32,738 bases of DNA from Kiritimatiellia bacterium (GCA_017405115.1 JAFRBA010000249.1:1-32738); one strand, 5' to 3'. Shown: positions 24,602-32,400, counted from the stretch's first letter. Program-made: numbers and translations. Notes: generated from the sequence alone by a model not told the origin.

Positions 24602-26677
24602 TCAGCGCCTGATGCCCGCCTTGGAATAGTCCCAGGCCTTGAAGCCAAGGGCGAAGGCGGGCGACTCGGGCTTGAGGCGGAAGTCGAACGCCTCGGCGTC
24701 CTCGAAGAGCGGGTCGGCGTATCTGCCGAGCACCTCCTTGCCGCAGTCCTTCCAGGCATTCCAGTCGAGGCCGTCGAGCTCGGGCTTCCCGGAGTAGTCG
24801 TACCAGAGGTTCCCGGCCCAGATGCCGCCCACGCCGCGCGGGCCGCGCCCCACGAGCGGGCCCTCCTTCACCACCACGATGTTGTTCACGAAGTGGAGCG
24901 TGCAGGGGATGTCCTGCACAACCTGCCGCGACATCCTCACCGCGCCGAGCTTCCTGTTCCACGCGAAGATGTTGTTGCGGATGACACAGCCCGCGCCGTA
25001 GTGCTGGTGGAAGCCGCCGTCCGTCGTGTTCCAGCAGAGGTTGCGCTCCATCACGATGCCCTCGGAGCCCTCGTCGGTGTAGAGGGCCCAGCCGCCGTAG
25101 GTGTAGGACCACACGTCGTGGATCACGTTGTCGTGCACCGTGGTGCCGTAGCTGGTGCCGAGCGTGTACACGCCACCCATGTCGCTCATGATCCCCTTGC
25201 CGAGGTCGTATATCTTGTTGAACGCGATTTCGTTGCGCTGCGCGGTCGAGCCGCGAAAGCCCCACGTCCAGCCCACGGAGACGCCCGTATAGAACATGTC
25301 GTAGATCTCGCAGTTGAGGACCTTGGAGTCGGAGACGTGTGTGTACGCCACGCCCGTCCCCTCCGGGTTGAAGCGTCCGCCGTTGCGGATCACGCAGTTC
25401 TCGATGAGGTTGAACGCCGTCGTGCGCGGGGCGGGATTCTTGATGACGCGCCGCATGAGCGTCTCGCCCTTCGCGACGTACCCCGCGTCCGCGCCCATCC
25501 ACACGCCGCCGGCGCCGAGGTCCTCGAGCAGGCAGCGCGTCACGGAATTGGACATGCAGCCGTCATTGAACCTGAGCGCGTAGTTGCCCGTGTGGCGGAA
25601 CGCGCAGCGGTCCCACGAGAGGCGATGCGCCCCCGTCGCGGTGACCGCGCCGTCGTAGCCGCTCGCGGCCTGGTGCTGGTACGCCTGCGTCGGGCCGTTG
25701 CACACGCCGTTCTCGCCCGCGCCGTCCGTGACGGCGAACGTGAGCCCGCTGAAGGATATGTCGTGCACGTACTCGCCCCTGTCGGGATCGCCCTTGAACT
25801 CCACGAGGCGGCTCAGCTTGGAGCTTGGCGCGAGCGCCTTCACGGTCTCGATCCTCTCGCCGGGGAGCGGACGGTACAGGACGCGCCCCGCCTTCTTGTC
25901 GTAGAACCACTCGCCCGGGGCGTCGAATCCGCTCCTCACGTTCTCGAAGCACACGAGCGTCTCGCGCGGGTTCCAGTTCTGCCAGCCCGCCCACACGCTG
26001 CGGCCGTGCGTCTCCACCGTGCGCGCCGCGCGGTCGAGCTTCTTGAGGACGCGGCGTGCGAAGCTCCACTTGTGGACGACGCACATCTGCGCGGTGTCCA
26101 GCTCGTCGTCGGGTATCCGCCAGAGCGCCTCGGCGCCCGCATTGGTGATCGCCACGAGCTCCACCGTGTGCGCGGCGTCCTTGGCATTGGCGCAGGAGGA
26201 ATTAGCCACGTGGAAATACTCCTCCGTGAGATTCTGCGGCACGCGGTTGGGGATGCGCGCGCGGTCCGCGCGGCGTCCGTTCACCCAAAGCTGCTCGAAG
26301 TAGGCGCTCTCGCCGGACGGCGTCTTGGGGATCGGGGCCGACCACACGCCGCCGCCCTCGTCGCGCCACCCCGCAATCTGCTCGCCGCCTGCGAAGACCG
26401 TCGACTCACCCTCGCCCACCCACGCGACCGGGGCCTGGGGAGTGCCGGAGTCCGCCGGGGTGAACACAAGCGTCTCCTTCAGGGCATACACGCCGGGTTT
26501 CACGCGCACGGTCCACGCACCCCTGTCGCCGGCGGCCTTCGCGGCACGTATCTTCTCCAGGGCCGCTTTGGGCGAGACGCCGTCCGGCTCGACCACGATG
26601 TCGCCCGCGAACACGACCGCCGTGGCCGCAGCGAACAGCGCGGCCGTCAAGTATTTCCTTCGCGTGCTCTTTTTCAT
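24602..26677 (-). CDS. secreted right-handed parallel beta-helix protein
   Basis: The 691-residue protein has a Sec signal peptide (MKKSTRRKYLTAALFAAATA, ending FAG). An N-terminal segment of the pectate-lyase-like type follows (KAALEKIRAAKAAGDRGAW...VKPGVYALKETLVF), then an inserted beta domain. A long parallel beta-helix comes after with recurring Asn-rich turns such as VTRCLLEDLGAGGVW, NCVIRNGGRFN, NCEIYDMFYTGV and RNEIAFNKIYDLGKGIM. Enzymes of this fold include polysaccharide lyases and GH28-, GH110- and GH120-type glycosidases; the catalytic residues cannot be picked out. The third of three nearby ATGs (26677) is chosen because GGAG lies 6 nt upstream and the basic signal-peptide N-region begins there. 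It starts 2 nt after the VapC-like stop and has its own promoter inside that gene. Confidence 0.82.
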   Translation of the reverse strand: MKKSTRRKYLTAALFAAATAVVFAGDIVVEPDGVSPKAALEKIRAAKAAGDRGAWTVRVKPGVYALKETLVFTPADSGTPQAPVAWVGEGESTVFAGGEQIAGWRDEGGGVWSAPIPKTPSGESAYFEQLWVNGRRADRARIPNRVPQNLTEEYFHVANSSCANAKDAAHTVELVAITNAGAEALWRIPDDELDTAQMCVVHKWSFARRVLKKLDRAARTVETHGRSVWAGWQNWNPRETLVCFENVRSGFDAPGEWFYDKKAGRVLYRPLPGERIETVKALAPSSKLSRLVEFKGDPDRGEYVHDISFSGLTFAVTDGAGENGVCNGPTQAYQHQAASGYDGAVTATGAHRLSWDRCAFRHTGNYALRFNDGCMSNSVTRCLLEDLGAGGVWMGADAGYVAKGETLMRRVIKNPAPRTTAFNLIENCVIRNGGRFNPEGTGVAYTHVSDSKVLNCEIYDMFYTGVSVGWTWGFRGSTAQRNEIAFNKIYDLGKGIMSDMGGVYTLGTSYGTTVHDNVIHDVWSYTYGGWALYTDEGSEGIVMERNLCWNTTDGGFHQHYGAGCVIRNNIFAWNRKLGAVRMSRQVVQDIPCTLHFVNNIVVVKEGPLVGRGPRGVGGIWAGNLWYDYSGKPELDGLDWNAWKDCGKEVLGRYADPLFEDAEAFDFRLKPESPAFALGFKAWDYSKAGIRR

Positions 26678-26679
26678 GC

Positions 26680-27120
26680 TCATCTCCATGTGTTTTTCCC
26701 GTCGTCAAGATTAGCGTCTTCCAGACCTATCGTGTCAAACATCGGGATATTGAGGAAATGACGGTCGCGGGTAAACAGGACGCCCCCTACTTCTAACGTA
26801 GCCGCGGCAATCCAGATATCATTCGTTGGAATCGGCGTTCCGTTCTTCTTCAACTGGTTGTACGTCTTGGAGTAATGTCTCACGGTCGCCTCGGAAACAG
26901 GCAACAGCCGCGTATTGGGCATCGTCATTAGCGTTGAAAGAGCCTCTATCGTCGCCCTTGCGCGCTTTGTGTCCGATTCCGTCCCAGCCACGACCTCGGC
27001 ATAGGCGACCACCGGCACAATCAGTTCCTCGGCACCGCAAAGAGCACGCTCCAACTCAGGGTCGGAGCCTTCAAAGAGGGAGATGATCGCATTTGCGTCC
27101 AACAGCAGCGGGCATCTCAT
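26680..27120 (-). CDS. vapC: PIN-domain ribonuclease toxin, VapC type
   Basis: The 146-residue protein has the complete acidic tetrad of PIN nucleases: D8 (PLLLDANAI), E42 (VAYAEVVAG), D101 (PTNDIWIAA) and D119 (FTRDRHF). The length is typical. VapC toxins cleave RNA (tRNA or rRNA) when not neutralised by their antitoxin. The ATG at 27120 overlaps the antitoxin stop as ATGA; a GTG two codons earlier is also possible. The last residues (DDGKNTWR) run over the ribosome-binding site region of the beta-helix gene, ending 2 nt before its ATG. Intact motifs suggest a working toxin. GC content is lower than in the glycan genes, which fits acquisition as a module. Confidence 0.88.
   Translation of the reverse strand: MRCPLLLDANAIISLFEGSDPELERALCGAEELIVPVVAYAEVVAGTESDTKRARATIEALSTLMTMPNTRLLPVSEATVRHYSKTYNQLKKNGTPIPTNDIWIAAATLEVGGVLFTRDRHFLNIPMFDTIGLEDANLDDGKNTWR
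26707..26738 (-). promoter_or_regulatory. promoter of the beta-helix gene, inside the toxin gene
   Basis: A consensus -35 TTGACA (26733-26738), 17-nt spacer and -10 GCTAAT (26710-26715) lie within the 3' end of the VapC-like gene, about 33 nt before the ATG at 26677. The -10 is part of CGCTAATCTT (26707-26716), which recurs at the same distance from the start of the operon at 24510. Confidence 0.5.
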
Positions 27121-27371
27121 TTCCACATCTCCGCGTCGATGACGTGCTGTTCTGCGATGGCCTTGCGAACGAAGTCGGCCTCATTTTTTGGAATGCATCC
27201 ATAAACTGCCTTCCACTGGTTCACACGATTAGGTGAATTGCAACTGTGCAAGCCGAGGATAGGCGAAAGCAAATCCTTCACGGCCTGGTTGACGCTTTTG
27301 CCGAGACGATCTGCATACGCACGGAGCGCCGCCGCGAAAGCGTCCTCGGCATGTATGGTGACAGTTGTCAT
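27117..27371 (-). CDS. antitoxin partner of the VapC-like toxin
   Basis: The 84-residue protein starts at 27371 behind GGAGGAAGC. Its N-terminal half (TTVTIHAEDAFAAALRAYAD, then GKSVNQAVKDLL) has the beta-strand plus two-helix pattern of a ribbon-helix-helix DNA-binding domain. The C-terminal half (from about residue 45) would be the toxin-binding tail. Upstream in-frame codons back to 27608 are not protein-like and the tRNA begins near there, so the short start is preferred. It overlaps the toxin by 4 bp, the usual antitoxin-first order, and is expected to repress its own promoter. Confidence 0.8.
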   Translation of the reverse strand: MTTVTIHAEDAFAAALRAYADRLGKSVNQAVKDLLSPILGLHSCNSPNRVNQWKAVYGCIPKNEADFVRKAIAEQHVIDAEMWK

Positions 27372-27413
27372 GCTTCCTCCATATGATTCTTTTGCTTCAA
27401 TCGGATGATTCAT

Positions 27414-27442
27414 AGTATACCACATTCCAATGACACGCACAA
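27414..27442 (-). promoter_or_regulatory. promoter of the toxin-antitoxin operon
   Basis: -10 TATACT (27414-27419) and -35 TTGTGC (27437-27442) with a 17-nt spacer on the minus strand, 43 nt before the antitoxin ATG. It is a good sigma70 match in an AT-richer stretch. Confidence 0.55.
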
Positions 27443-27507
27443 GCGCCAGACTAGTTATTGCAATATGCGGTCTAGCGCGCGGACTGCTCCGCGATTCGAC
27501 ATGCGCG

Positions 27508-27621
27508 CTACTCAGCCCATATCGAGCCGTCCTCAGACACGATGCGGCAGTGCCCGTCTGGCGCCTTGACGATGGCGAATACGACTTCCGCACTGTTCCC
27601 GCCAGCATCCGTTGCTATGGA
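27508..27621 (-). other. possible coding remnant directly 3' of the tRNA
   Basis: One frame reads protein-like up to a TAG at 27508-27510, with SAEVVFAIVKAPDGHCRI followed by VSEDGSIWAE. There is no start codon or ribosome-binding site between it and the tRNA 3' end. It could be the tail of a gene cut off next to the tRNA, or chance. The rest of 27443-27507 shows nothing recognisable. Confidence 0.25.
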
Positions 27622-27706
27622 TGGTGCCCCGAGGGGGAGTCGGACCCCCACGCCTTTCGGCCCGTGGATTTTGAGTCCAGGTCGTCTGCCATTCCGACAC
27701 CGGGGC
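27622..27706 (-). tRNA. tRNA-Leu (anticodon CAA)
   Basis: The 85-nt minus-strand sequence folds as a class II tRNA. The acceptor stem is GCCCCGG with CGGGGC opposite, the D-arm region is TCGGAATGGCAGACGA, and the anticodon loop CTCAAAA reads CAA. A long variable arm (GGGCCGAAAGGC-type) is followed by the T-arm GGGGG-TCCGACT-CCCCC and an encoded CCA end. The long variable arm and the anticodon both indicate leucine (codon UUG). The top pair of the anticodon stem (C27-C43) is mismatched. tRNA 3' ends are common integration sites, and here the 3' side faces the toxin-antitoxin module. Confidence 0.93.
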
Positions 27707-27882
27707 CTAGGTTTGCGAATCAGGATGCCTTCGCGTTACACGCCATAGCACGCGCATTTCATGTTGTGCCTTTACTGTAATACTACTGGGTGACCGTGAG
27801 AATCTTACGCGACAATTTTTCTTTCTCCTTTTTGTTTCCTGCAATTCTAAAACGGCAGTTCCCGTTCTTCCTTACGGCATTC

Positions 27883-28281
27883 TCAGAAATATATCCGTTC
27901 TTCCACCCAAGGCGGAACAGGAATCGACTTTGCCCTCATCGCGTCCGCGTAGCCCCTGAAGTCAAAATCTACCTCGCGGAACTGAACCTCGCCGCTCTCC
28001 GGATCGAACAGGACGTAGTTGGAATACGGCCGCACACGCGGATAGCCGACCGCCCCGACATTCACGAGGTACTGGCATCCCTCCTTCATGCGGAAGTCGC
28101 GCTCATCCTCCTCGCGGCGGCAGTCGGGGAAGTGCGGGTCGGAGAAGAAACCGAGCGTGAATATTGCCGGAACATGGGTGTGCCCCACGAACAGCATCCG
28201 CTCCTCGCGGCACGTCATTGAATCGCGCGCCTCGAACCTGTCGTTGATGTCTGATATTATTGCGTATTGCGTATCTTGCAA
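27883..28281 (-). pseudogene. C-terminal fragment of a metallophosphoesterase
   Basis: Up to 132 residues are readable, from a TTG at 28281 with no convincing ribosome-binding site. The fragment holds the last metal-binding motif of calcineurin-like phosphoesterases (LFVGHTHVPAI) and the family's NVGAVGYPR-type segment and tail. The preceding motifs (DxH, GDxxD, GNH) are absent. The frame continues upstream of the TTG into the AT-rich gene that ends at 28257 without resembling the family. The gene therefore appears cut at about 28260-28275, where base composition changes. A small hairpin (AACGG/CCGTT) lies just after its stop. The interval 27707-27882 between this fragment and the tRNA holds no gene. 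Confidence 0.6.
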
Positions 28282-28892
28282 GAATCCATTGCGATTGAAG
28301 ATATAACTTTCCGCGTTGACACAATACCATCGAACGACAATGTTTGCCCCGGACGGAATTGCGTAGCCTCAGACCTCGTCATCTCGTCAAAACGTGCCGA
28401 AACAGTACCGCCGCTCACATCAATTATGAATTTAACTTCGCCAAAAAACGTAGTGGTAACTTTCTTTATTGTTCCCGATATAGCAATTCTTTTCCCCAGA
28501 AAACGGGCTCTATGCCGTTTCTCGAGTTCTTCATCATAAATTTTGTTATCGGTATTAGAAGTAAACGACATCTCTTTCATTACAACTCTCAGCGCCACGG
28601 CACTCATTTCGATATTGTGTTCAATACAATATTCCGGCGAATCCGTATCCCGATGCTCAGAAACGATGACATCGCCAGTTTCAGAAATTTCTTCGGATGC
28701 CGACGCCGTATCGTTGGTCGGCATCGCTGTTGCCCCCGACACATCCTCTGCATCGGAACCTGCCGCTTTTCTTACAAATTCGGCAGCTTCGACCGTAGTT
28801 TCCGCGACACGCTTTGCGATACGCGTCCATCCCTGACCAAACACAACAGGCGCACAACAGATCGCGGCGGCAATGCACACTATAAACTTCAT
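28257..28892 (-). CDS. secreted OB-fold protein, tRNA_anti-like family
   Basis: The 211-residue protein has a Sec signal peptide (MKFIVCIAAAICCAPVVFGQ), a low-complexity Ala/Ser/Thr/Glu linker (about 30-80), and a C-terminal OB-like domain. That domain contains RARFLGKRIAISGTIKKV, then FIIDVSGGTVSARFDE and RPGQTLSFDGIV, the pattern of the tRNA_anti-like family of exported proteins, whose function is unknown. A ribosome-binding site AAAGGA precedes the ATG. The final codons (CKIRNTQ, then TAA) overlap the metallophosphoesterase fragment, so the original C-terminus may have been altered at the junction. It is AT-rich compared with the first 26 kb. It is probably the last gene of an AT-rich three-gene group but is separated from the previous gene by a strong inverted repeat. 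Confidence 0.72.
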   Translation of the reverse strand: MKFIVCIAAAICCAPVVFGQGWTRIAKRVAETTVEAAEFVRKAAGSDAEDVSGATAMPTNDTASASEEISETGDVIVSEHRDTDSPEYCIEHNIEMSAVALRVVMKEMSFTSNTDNKIYDEELEKRHRARFLGKRIAISGTIKKVTTTFFGEVKFIIDVSGGTVSARFDEMTRSEATQFRPGQTLSFDGIVSTRKVISSIAMDSCKIRNTQ

Positions 28893-28937
28893 AACTCTTT
28901 ATCCTTTCTTTTGTCCCTAACGCAAAAAACACTTAAT

Positions 28938-28997
28938 CCAACCGTCGCGGTTTGAAGGCAGCAATCATAATCCCTGCCTTTTGACCGCGACGATTGG
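28938..28997. terminator. 24-bp imperfect inverted repeat between two genes
   Basis: The arms at 28938-28961 and 28974-28997 match at 20 of 24 positions and include CGTCGCGG, AAGGCAG and their inverses, with a 12-nt AT-rich loop. It begins 9 nt beyond the stop of the membrane-protein gene (29007) on the minus strand, which suits transcription termination or 3'-end protection. No strong U-run follows. Confidence 0.5.
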
Positions 28998-29006
28998 GTT
29001 GACTTA

Positions 29007-29924
29007 TTATTTGTCGTCTCCGCCCTTGTCTGCCGGCTTTGGATTGACAACTATGTTCTTGGATACGCAAAAGATATTTCCCCACGCCCATAGGCAAGGA
29101 ATGACAAGTGGAATAAAATTAAAGTATCCTGCAAAAGCGGAAATCAACAACTGAATTGATCCCTTGATATAACGTCCTGCGTACATGTTCTGGGATCCGA
29201 ACGGCCAGCACGTCAAGGCAAGCAAGATGTACTTGAATTTCGACTTCTTCACAACAATGACCTTCTCACCATTGACGTCCACTGTTGCCAACTGCTTCTT
29301 TGCGGTATACTTGTATTGCACGAAGACTCCCACAACCGTCAAAATCACCAGAAGGACAGCCAGCGTGATTAAGAATCCTACTGGAGACATAGATGTAAAT
29401 ATTTTGGGATTCGCCCCTGTAAGAAGCAGGCAGCCACCAAACAGAAAGAAACCTGCACCAGTCAAAGATGTTACAGGTATGAGGATATGGCGCTGTTTAA
29501 TTAGCGCGAACCATGCGCCACCTACTGCAAAGCAAGTTACCATCCAACCAAAACGGAACCAGCTCATCCCATCCATTGTAGCATATCTAGAACCCATAAA
29601 CGGGTGAGCCACAAGGAAGACAATGCCTACTGTCGTCCAAAATCCCCATGCCATTATATAGGCCCAGGAAAGCAAAACTAAACCCAAACCTGCAAGAAGT
29701 CCAACGACAACCGCCCACACCTCAGTCCATCCGAATTGACAACAAAGACAATGCATAACAAGATATGCGGGAAGCGCCCCGATCACAAACAATATTCGCT
29801 TGTAGTATCTGCAACCCGCTGCAACCAAAAAGCCTCCAAGCAACGTTAGAATTATAGAGGCGCACCAATATATGGCTCTTGCATTTGCAAAGTAGCCATT
29901 AATCTGTTCCATCATTTGTTCCAT
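29007..29924 (-). CDS. polytopic membrane protein with TM2-like C-terminus
   Basis: The 305-residue protein has about eight hydrophobic segments, starting with IILTLLGGFLVAAG and including VVVGLLAGLGLVLLSWAY and GFLITLAVLLVILTVVGVFV. The N-terminal two thirds resemble DUF4203/TMEM198-type multi-helix proteins. After a polar cytoplasmic stretch (residues ~205-230, rich in Lys) the C-terminus has a TM2-like hairpin: KYILLALTCWPFGSQNMYAG, then GSIQLLISAF and IPCLWAWGNIF. TM2 domains are found in small membrane proteins of unknown function. AAGGAAC lies before the ATG. It is flanked on both sides by strong inverted repeats, so it is probably a separate transcription unit or a punctuated operon. 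No function can be given. Confidence 0.7.
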   Translation of the reverse strand: MEQMMEQINGYFANARAIYWCASIILTLLGGFLVAAGCRYYKRILFVIGALPAYLVMHCLCCQFGWTEVWAVVVGLLAGLGLVLLSWAYIMAWGFWTTVGIVFLVAHPFMGSRYATMDGMSWFRFGWMVTCFAVGGAWFALIKQRHILIPVTSLTGAGFFLFGGCLLLTGANPKIFTSMSPVGFLITLAVLLVILTVVGVFVQYKYTAKKQLATVDVNGEKVIVVKKSKFKYILLALTCWPFGSQNMYAGRYIKGSIQLLISAFAGYFNFIPLVIPCLWAWGNIFCVSKNIVVNPKPADKGGDDK

Positions 29925-29959
29925 CTTTTTGTTCCTTTTTTTATTGCGGTTTGTTCATT

Positions 29960-29998
29960 GATTTTGCGAGCTGCAAACCGCAAGCAGCTCGCAAAATC
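29960..29998. terminator. perfect 15-bp hairpin, probable terminator
   Basis: GATTTTGCGAGCTGC (29960-29974) is followed by a 9-nt loop and its perfect inverse (29984-29998). It lies 16 nt after the stop of the lipoprotein gene on the minus strand. The stem ends in A/T runs, so it could work as a terminator in either direction. Confidence 0.7.
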
Positions 29999-30014
29999 TT
30001 AGTTGCCCAAGAGG

Positions 30015-32162
30015 TCAGTCTTCAATTTCGGCACGGAGCGTACCTTCGGGTGCGGCACCTTCCCGACACAGTTTCTCCCAACCATCATTACCCAGTGCTC
30101 TACCCATTCCCCCAATGATATCTGGCTTGCCGTAGTATGTAAGGCGGTATTTCTTCACAGCATCTTTGTACTGCCACGTTTCCTGATGGAGCGAAATCTG
30201 TCTGAATGACATATTGTTGCCGGATACAGCCGTCACTTCTTTGGATAGAGGAGAATACTCCATTCTGACACCATGCTCTTTGCCAAACGACTGTGCCCAT
30301 GTTCTCGGTGTAACAGCATTGTACTTACACCAGTTTGCTATGATATCCTTGTCGAAATCGATACGATAGACTTTTCTGTCCTTTGCAGAAGCACGACAGA
30401 ACGGGGCGTTCTTTGATGAGAACACAATCATGAACTCCTTGCCGAACCCCTTCTCCTTCTCGTATCCATCCTCATCCCTGCACTCACTAAATTCAAGGCG
30501 CGGGAAATGGTACGCAAGTACCGTTTCGAGGTCGTCTAACGACATGCCGAGGTAGAACCCAGCCAATTCAAATGTTCCACTGGCAGCCGCTTTCGCTTTG
30601 GCCTCAACAGCGGCGAACGATTTCTCCAACGATGCCTCCGCTGCATCTTTCATGCTTTCGGGCATTTTCTCATAAAGAGCGGCTTTCGCAACGCCAGGCT
30701 TTACCGATTCATACAACGACAAATCAATCTTGTCAGCAGGGATCTTTGCAACCAATTGTTCTTCAAGTTCCCTGCCGAGCGAACGCCCTGACGCGAGTGC
30801 CTTGCGAGCCGTTTCTTCCCCTGCAATCTCCGCGACCCTGCGCGCGGCAAGGCCACCCTTCGCAAGAATCTCGGCCTTATCGTCTTCGGAAAGCGGGAAT
30901 TCCGCAGCATATTTTGCAGCAATTTCCTTATCCTTGTCATTCCAACTCACCATAAAATTACGGCTGGTCCGGCACTCATCCTTGATTGATTCTATCTTCC
31001 CAAGCGCCACATCAGCCAGACGAACGCGAGTTTTTGAATCCTTCGCGACCCCTGCAAGACCGGCTGCGACCTCAAGTGGCCAGAACTCGTTACTATTCCA
31101 ATGGCCTGTGCGATATCCCTCAAGTTCTTGCAGCGCGAATTTCAAGGCCTTGTCCTCTGGCATTCTCTTGAAAATCGGCGCAAGTTGTTCGCGAGTTTCG
31201 AAAAGCGGCTTGTTGTGATCGCCGACGGCATTAAGTAGTTTTTCAAGTATTTCCACGTTTCTGATACGACCGCAAAGTGCGATCCGCGCCGTCGCATCCT
31301 CCACAGAGAGCCATGTTGGAGGCAAATTCTTCAACGCAGCAAGCCGCTTTCTTGTCTCTTCCATTTTGATTGAGAGGCCGGCCGCTTCGTGCCGTAGGTG
31401 CCTTTCCTTTGAAAACGCCCAATTTCCTTTCGCATAATCCGCCTCTTTGTTGATCTCCTCGATTTTCTTGCGTAGGTCGTTGATCTCGCTGCCTAGCTTG
31501 GAAATCTGCTCGTTGCGTTTGAATGTGGCGCGAGCTACTTCCTCTCCGTCTGGAGGCAGAACCATTTCTCCGAGAATCGCCTCGTCATCAATCTTTTCAG
31601 CGATGGCTTTCAGATCATCTCCGGAAAATGTTCTGCACCCATCACGGTAGATTTGTGCCAGCGTCTTCTGGTCGGAGATTTTCTTCCAGTACGGAAGAAG
31701 AGCAGTCGAGTAAGGCAATCGTGCCAGACTGTCCGAGGAGAGTTTGTCCATCGCAAATTTCCGTATCATATGATCGCCAGTCTGTGTGCATATCGTGAGT
31801 AAAGTCTCTTGTTGCGCCACTTTCGCCAACGCCATGCGCCGAATTTGGGGCGATAGAGCCGAACAGGCAAGCGTTGCAAAATCTTTCTCATCCGTCAGTC
31901 TTGAGACAGCCACTTTCCCTTCATCTAGATTTTCTCGTCGCGCATTCTTGGCGATTTCAAGGAGCAAAGGCTTGGTTTGAATGCGCTTCACCGCGTTCAA
32001 AACTTCTTCCGGCTTGCCTGACATCCGAGCCTGTGTCAGGAGACGATGCTCACCACTAAGCCTTACAGACGGGTCTGGCGAATTCAATTGCTCTTCGATA
32101 CTGACGCACCCTGTCATCGCCAGCGCGATGATGGGTATTGCAATAAATACGAACTTCTTCAT
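30015..32162 (-). CDS. large lipoprotein with HEAT-like helices and coiled coil
   Basis: The 715-residue protein has a lipoprotein signal (MKKFVFIAIPIIALAMTGC, C19). It then has short helical repeats that read like HEAT or Sel1-type arrays (for example DFATLACSALSPQIRRMALA), a coiled coil at about 215-280 rich in Glu/Lys, more helical repeats, and a distinct C-terminal domain of about 170 residues. That domain begins near FELAGFYLGMSLDDLETVL and ends with TLRAEIED. The domain opening (a YLGMSLDDL-type motif) recalls small periplasmic domains found on bacterial lipoproteins, but no function is known to me. GGAAAG lies before the ATG at 32162. The longer frame to 32297 runs through the structured leader and is rejected. 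Composition is AT-rich. It is likely an envelope scaffold protein. Confidence 0.72.
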   Translation of the reverse strand: MKKFVFIAIPIIALAMTGCVSIEEQLNSPDPSVRLSGEHRLLTQARMSGKPEEVLNAVKRIQTKPLLLEIAKNARRENLDEGKVAVSRLTDEKDFATLACSALSPQIRRMALAKVAQQETLLTICTQTGDHMIRKFAMDKLSSDSLARLPYSTALLPYWKKISDQKTLAQIYRDGCRTFSGDDLKAIAEKIDDEAILGEMVLPPDGEEVARATFKRNEQISKLGSEINDLRKKIEEINKEADYAKGNWAFSKERHLRHEAAGLSIKMEETRKRLAALKNLPPTWLSVEDATARIALCGRIRNVEILEKLLNAVGDHNKPLFETREQLAPIFKRMPEDKALKFALQELEGYRTGHWNSNEFWPLEVAAGLAGVAKDSKTRVRLADVALGKIESIKDECRTSRNFMVSWNDKDKEIAAKYAAEFPLSEDDKAEILAKGGLAARRVAEIAGEETARKALASGRSLGRELEEQLVAKIPADKIDLSLYESVKPGVAKAALYEKMPESMKDAAEASLEKSFAAVEAKAKAAASGTFELAGFYLGMSLDDLETVLAYHFPRLEFSECRDEDGYEKEKGFGKEFMIVFSSKNAPFCRASAKDRKVYRIDFDKDIIANWCKYNAVTPRTWAQSFGKEHGVRMEYSPLSKEVTAVSGNNMSFRQISLHQETWQYKDAVKKYRLTYYGKPDIIGGMGRALGNDGWEKLCREGAAPEGTLRAEIED

Positions 32163-32176
32163 CTTTCTTTTCTTTC

Positions 32177-32206
32177 CTTTTGCCCTTGTTCCAATTGCGG
32201 CAAAAG
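32177..32206 (-). promoter_or_regulatory. 8-bp hairpin just before the ribosome-binding site
   Basis: On the minus strand CTTTTGCC (32199-32206) pairs perfectly with GGCAAAAG (32177-32184) around a 14-nt loop. The stem ends immediately at the purine-rich ribosome-binding region of the lipoprotein gene. It could affect translation start or end an upstream small RNA, although no U-run follows. Confidence 0.4.
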
Positions 32207-32233
32207 AAAGAGGGCGCAATCCCCTGCCGTGTT

Positions 32234-32345
32234 TCTGGTGAGGCCCTGGAAAGCCCTGTGAGAAGCCACGGAAGAAGATGCACCCCAGGGGGTACATTCT
32301 CCACGTCGCAGGCTCTCACAGCAAAATTTTCCAGGTTTCACCAGA
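32234..32345 (-). ncRNA. long rod-like hairpin in the leader, possible structured RNA
   Basis: The region folds end to end: TCTGGTGA (32234-32241) with TCACCAGA (32338-32345), CCTGGAAA (32245-32252) with TTTCCAGG (32328-32335), CTGTGAG (32256-32262) with CTCACAG (32315-32321), GCC with GGC, and a tip stem around ATGCACCC/GGGTACAT. It lies between an extended -10 promoter (32392-32400) and the lipoprotein gene. It could be a leader regulator, a small RNA, or a miniature mobile element; no known family is recognised. Confidence 0.5.
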
Positions 32346-32391
32346 GCCAAAACGATGCGTCGAACGCAAAGTCTTGAATTGTCTGGCGCGT

Positions 32392-32400
32392 ATTATAGCA
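32392..32400 (-). promoter_or_regulatory. extended -10 promoter of the structured leader
   Basis: On the minus strand TGC-TATAAT is a perfect extended -10. The -35 position (CCCACA, 32415-32420) is poor, as is usual with extended -10 promoters. Transcription should start near 32385, giving a leader of about 220 nt before the ATG at 32162. Confidence 0.6.

Noticed and set aside
32234..32400. 6S RNA
   Set aside because: The rod shape is suggestive, but the large central bubble and conserved bases of 6S RNA are not evident, and it directly precedes a coding gene.
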